Positions 60,822 through 64,000 of a DNA stretch of 64,000 nucleotides are shown piece by piece. Each line of letters begins with the position of its first letter. The first letter of the stretch is position 1. This stretch comes from Telopea speciosissima. Its lineage: Eukaryota > Streptophyta > Magnoliopsida > Proteales > Proteaceae. The position numbers and the translations under genes were made by a program. The stretch covers positions 65,771,557 through 65,835,556 of the forward strand of contig NC_057921.1 of the NCBI RefSeq assembly GCF_018873765.1. The letters run 5' to 3'. The notes under the pieces are model-generated. The model searched no databases, was not told the DNA's origin, and saw only the letters and a list, made by a program, of their open reading frames with translations.

Positions 60822-61592
60822 AGTCGGAACTAACAATAACGTCCGGAGGAAGTGCCACAACCACCTCTAAGTTTCCTGAGGAAAGGAAAAGCTCATCTCT
60901 TTTTCCATCCAACCAAACGTATGAAATCGTAATGCAAACGGACCGTCAATGCCCGGGCTTGGCCATGGTTGGCCTCGCTTTCCTAATCAAGATACCGACT
61001 CACCGTCCAACTATGATCATGGGTTTTATGGCTTTAATAGGAGCTCATCAACTCAGGGCCCAAGCTCAATCCGCTTTTAACAAATCCTATGGTTCACTAA
61101 CTTCCAAATACAAGGGCTTTTTTTTTTTGTTAAATTTGGGGAAAGGGTTCTCTGACCAAGTTGGCATGAGGGGACATATCAATGAGATGTGATAAATTGC
61201 TATCATACATTGGAGGGCAGCGAGCTCATTTCATATGATGAAGAGAAAAGAGAGAAAGAGACAGAGAGATGCTAGCATACCTTGTCCCAGCAGCTAGAGA
61301 ACTTAATACCATGGACAAGTTTCTCTTCACCTTCACCGAGTGGCGGGAGAGGGTAGGAGGGTATTTTGGAATATACTAAAACCATAGGAGGGGTTTGTGA
61401 ATCCTAGGATGGTGGGTGAATCATCTTTTATGAGTGGAAGAAAACTTTGTCCTTATTTAAGTGTCCTTTGTTTATTTCCAAAAATTGTTGAAGATGGATA
61501 CAAAATTATTTTTAAAAATAATTTGAAAGTGATATCACTATGTTGCACAGTTTTTTATTATACATGAAATGACACTATTACCTTCATTATAT
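60822..61592. other. SF3A3 promoter side and intergenic DNA, no gene seen
   Basis: It holds the probable SF3A3 core promoter (no TATA recognised), GA-rich text around 61235-61270 and no supported coding sequence. Confidence 0.4.
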
Positions 61593-61712
61593 ATTGCATT
61601 GTGGTATAATGGTCACAAGTTTGAATCGGGAAACAACTTTTCTGCATAGTGGGGTCCATTATGATCTTCCCTGACCGGTGGTGGGAGCCTTGGGTTCGGG
61701 TACACCCTTTTT
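61593..61712 (+). mobile_element. diverged SINE (family S)
   Basis: A short relative of the 16550 SINE: GTGGTATAATGGTCACAAG, then a B-box-like GTTTGAATC, then GTCCATTATGATCTTCCC, GGTGGGAGCC and GGGTACACCC with a T-rich tail. Some internal sequence is missing. Confidence 0.6.
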
Positions 61713-61784
61713 ATTTTGAGAGGGAGAGATGGGGGGGATTCACCGAGATTAAAATTCTTTGTAGTGTGGGCACCTGGTGGTGCA

Positions 61785-61907
61785 CTGTAGTGCGGCTCTG
61801 AGAGCTCGACATGTTGGAAGAAGCTTCATCCAATGATGCGAGCACGATGCAAGGTTCCGTTGGATGTCGCATCTTCCTCGTGTCGAGCTCTCAAGTCCGC
61901 ACTACAG
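61785..61907. repeat. 48-nt-arm hairpin with 26-nt loop
   Basis: The left arm CTGTAGTGCGGCTCTGAGAG... (61785-61833) pairs with the right arm ...CTCAAGTCCGCACTACAG (61860-61907) with few mismatches and small bulges. The sequence is GC-richer than its surroundings. It could be a MITE core or a small-RNA precursor. Confidence 0.75.
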
Positions 61908-61909
61908 AG

Positions 61910-63055
61910 GATCTTTTTCCGACTCACCGAGTCACTGTCAAAGTTAAAACATTGCCGCACCGCGTCGATGCGATCGAACTCAACAATCCGTTAAAGAGCA
62001 AATTTAAGTCTCATAAAATGTGGAAACTCAATCTGTCTCTTCAAGTTGGGGACGAAGAGCAGGAAGGGAGCTTGGTAGGCGAATCCGATCGCCCTTATTC
62101 GCGGGTCTCCATTGCAGGTTTATTGAGAGTAAAAGAAAATGTGCTAAATAATTTTTCCTTAATTTTAACCCGAACTGTACTATATTTCATCTGATTCGGA
62201 CGGTTTCCATTTCTGCTGTTTTTTACTGCTCTTATGGATGCTTCTATCTGAGCAGAGTCCATGGATTTGCAGCGTCTCTGGTTTCTGGTATGGTTTGTAT
62301 GCTTCTGTATGATCAATAATGCCCATTAAGGGTCTTGTTTATTGATGTGATTTCCTTTTTCATTTTGATTTTGTTGAGTTATTTTGGTCTTGACTATTCA
62401 CCATTTTACTAGACTGTACGCATTCTCGATGAAAAAGCGTTTTGTTCACCTTGAGCTTCTACTTCAATGGGCCAAGAAAGTGGTAATTTGGAAGTTCTCC
62501 AGCTACAAAATTTACTTCTTTATATAGAATTAAAACGATTAACTGAGGAATATTTTGATTGATACTGGCTTAAATTCAGTTAAATTTAGAAGAAAGAATC
62601 TTAAAGTTATAATATAACGTGAAACTCGTCTGAGGGAGAAATGCTCATGGCCGGCTGTATCAAGTTATGTAAGAACCTACCCGAAAAAGGTCAATTGAAC
62701 AATTTGACATGGTACATTTTCTATTGTTGTGTTGAATAACCATTTGAAAATGCCTAAAGGAAGCATCATGCCAAATGAACAACACTGGTTGAGTGTTGGG
62801 AGTCAATAATGAACAGCTGTGTTGAATTGTTTCTTACTTTGTTACAAACTTACAATAACTATACTCCCCCCAATTTCTTTCCATTTTTTTTTTGTTTTTA
62901 TTTACAGTTATCTTTTGGCTTGAAAGATTGCTGGGAATGATTTGATAAGGTCTTTAACCTTTGTTGTTTGAATTTGACTAATTATTTTTATTATTGGCAG
63001 GGTTTAAAATCACTACCCACCATCAATAATCTCCCGAAGTTTAGTGATATGGTTG
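61910..63055. other. unassigned region, possible start of another gene
   Basis: 61930-62117 is CpG-containing DNA that could be a first exon or leader, ending in CATTGCAG|GTTTAT, a possible splice donor. Around 62412-62480 an acceptor-like TTTTACTAG precedes a short open stretch (MKKRFVHLELLLQWAKKV) followed by GTAATT. I recognise no family, and the pieces may be unrelated. Confidence 0.2.
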
Positions 63056-63059
63056 ATCT

Positions 63060-63895
63060 TTAATGGTTTTCTGGAGAAAATCTGAAAAAATGGGTAGAAA
63101 TATTACAAAATAAAATAGAAAATAGGGCAACACACGTCACTAAAGACACTTTTCTAAGACTGATTTGTCCCACTATTTTGTCAAAGCAAGATGATGTAAA
63201 TAGTCTCAGAAAATGTTGTCTTCAGGATACGATGCCCTTCGCACTAGTGTTGAATAAGACTGCACTTCTCATCAACACTACAGATTCACATAAATATTGT
63301 CTACACAAAATTAAATATGTAATAGAAAAAACTACTAAAACAAAGTAAACCTAACAGGCTTTCCAACGCAGCAGACCACTCACAAAAAAGTTGAGTAATG
63401 AAAGATATATGAAAGAATGAAGATTACTCTTTAAGAAGATAGAGGAGAGAGAAATCCCAAAAGGATATTTATGAGATTACAATAGGTAGTATTTATGGTT
63501 TTTGAATGGACACAAGACATGTCTCTTTGTCTTGAAAAGACACACCCCTTATGTCTCATGGAGACAACAATGTCTTGAAGACATCTATAGATAGAGACTA
63601 ATCTTTTTAAAAAAAGATACAACTCTATCTCTATTCGTACTTCTTAAAGAATCAATATTTATATGTGAATCTGTAGTGTTGATAAGAAATGCAGTCTTTT
63701 TCTACACTTGTGTGAAGAGCATCATATTCTGAAGATAACAATTCCTTAGAGCATTTGCATCATTTTGTTTTTACAACATAATGGGGGAAATCATTGTCTT
63801 AATGACAATATCTTAAGTGACATGCCTTGCCCTGTTTCTTATTTTATTTTGTTCCATTTCTAGCCATGCATTTCTATTTTATCCAACAATTTTAA
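63060..63895. mobile_element. fold-back element with arms of about 240 bp
   Basis: The left arm (about 63060-63310) is the imperfect reverse complement of the right arm (about 63645-63895). The inner part matches best: GAATCTGTAGTGTTGAT with flanking text, GCAGTCTT and GAAGRGCATCRTATYCTGAAGA. The outer part is AAAATAAAATA, AGGGCAA and GTCACT. The loop region of about 330 bp carries AGACA-rich repeats and no transposase. Long inverted arms fit a foldback or MULE-type non-autonomous DNA transposon. Confidence 0.75.
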
Positions 63896-64000
63896 GGCAT
63901 TGATATTTTCAGATAAGAAATAGTTTTTGGGCAATAGTCACTTTCTGTAGATGTTGAAAAAAACATTAGAGAAATTGCTTCAACAGCTTCCAATTGAAGA

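Noticed and set aside
61811..62194. 127-residue open frame beginning inside the hairpin
   Set aside because: It starts in the right half of a hairpin repeat, has no recognisable domain and runs through a likely splice donor near 62118. It is kept only as part of an unassigned region.
62412..62482. Possible exon encoding MKKRFVHLELLLQWAKKV
   Set aside because: It loosely recalls a Mediator MED14 segment, but the alignment is weak and no adjoining exon supports it.
1..64000. tRNA or rRNA genes
   Set aside because: No cloverleaf-compatible A/B-box pair outside the SINE copies and no rRNA-like conserved text were seen by eye; a covariance-model scan would settle it.

Overview
This window is nuclear DNA from a flowering plant with long, repeat-filled introns. 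The evidence is spliced genes with GT-AG introns, plant-specific gene families (an ATX-type trithorax protein, a kinase-like/fibrillin fusion protein with a plastid-type N-terminus) and typical plant repeats (Ty3/gypsy, L1 and RTE LINEs, a tRNA-type SINE, hAT-like MITEs). The species cannot be fixed from the sequence; a eudicot or early-diverging angiosperm fits.

Four protein-coding genes can be rebuilt exon by exon with unbroken reading frames. (1) + strand, 123-8802: the C-terminal 444 residues of an ATX3/4/5-type histone H3K4 methyltransferase; its 5' exons lie left of the window. (2) - strand, 13884-29213: a 1206-residue RS/KE-rich protein resembling Arabidopsis HIZ2, the proposed plant ZC3H13 counterpart in the m6A writer complex; its first intron is 10.5 kb. 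(3) + strand, 39553-48759: a 663-residue ORG1-like protein, a kinase-like domain lacking the catalytic residues fused to a PAP/fibrillin domain. (4) - strand, 50618-60748: the 509-residue SF3A3 (SF3a60/ATROPOS) subunit of the U2 snRNP. As I recall the Arabidopsis map, the first three are neighbours there too (AT5G53430, AT5G53440, AT5G53450), which suggests an old conserved block.

The gaps between genes and the introns are mostly repeats. The 10.3 kb between genes 2 and 3 holds a Ty3/gypsy element (31213-37066, intact GCAGT target duplication) that keeps gag and protease but has lost reverse transcriptase, RNase H and integrase. It sits inside an older L1 LINE whose two parts face each other, as twin priming produces. 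Further repeats are five copies of a tRNA-type SINE, four loci of RTE-type LINE 3' ends, several hAT-like or other inverted-repeat elements, an approximately 0.8 kb fold-back element at the right end, and many minisatellites.

Three of the gene products act in the nucleus (chromatin marking, RNA methylation, splicing) and one is probably plastidial. Nothing indicates an operon-like or defence system. The most unusual items are the kinase-dead fibrillin fusion, two apparent GC-AG introns plus an NHCC variant in the ATX gene, the gag-only retroelement, and the conserved gene order.
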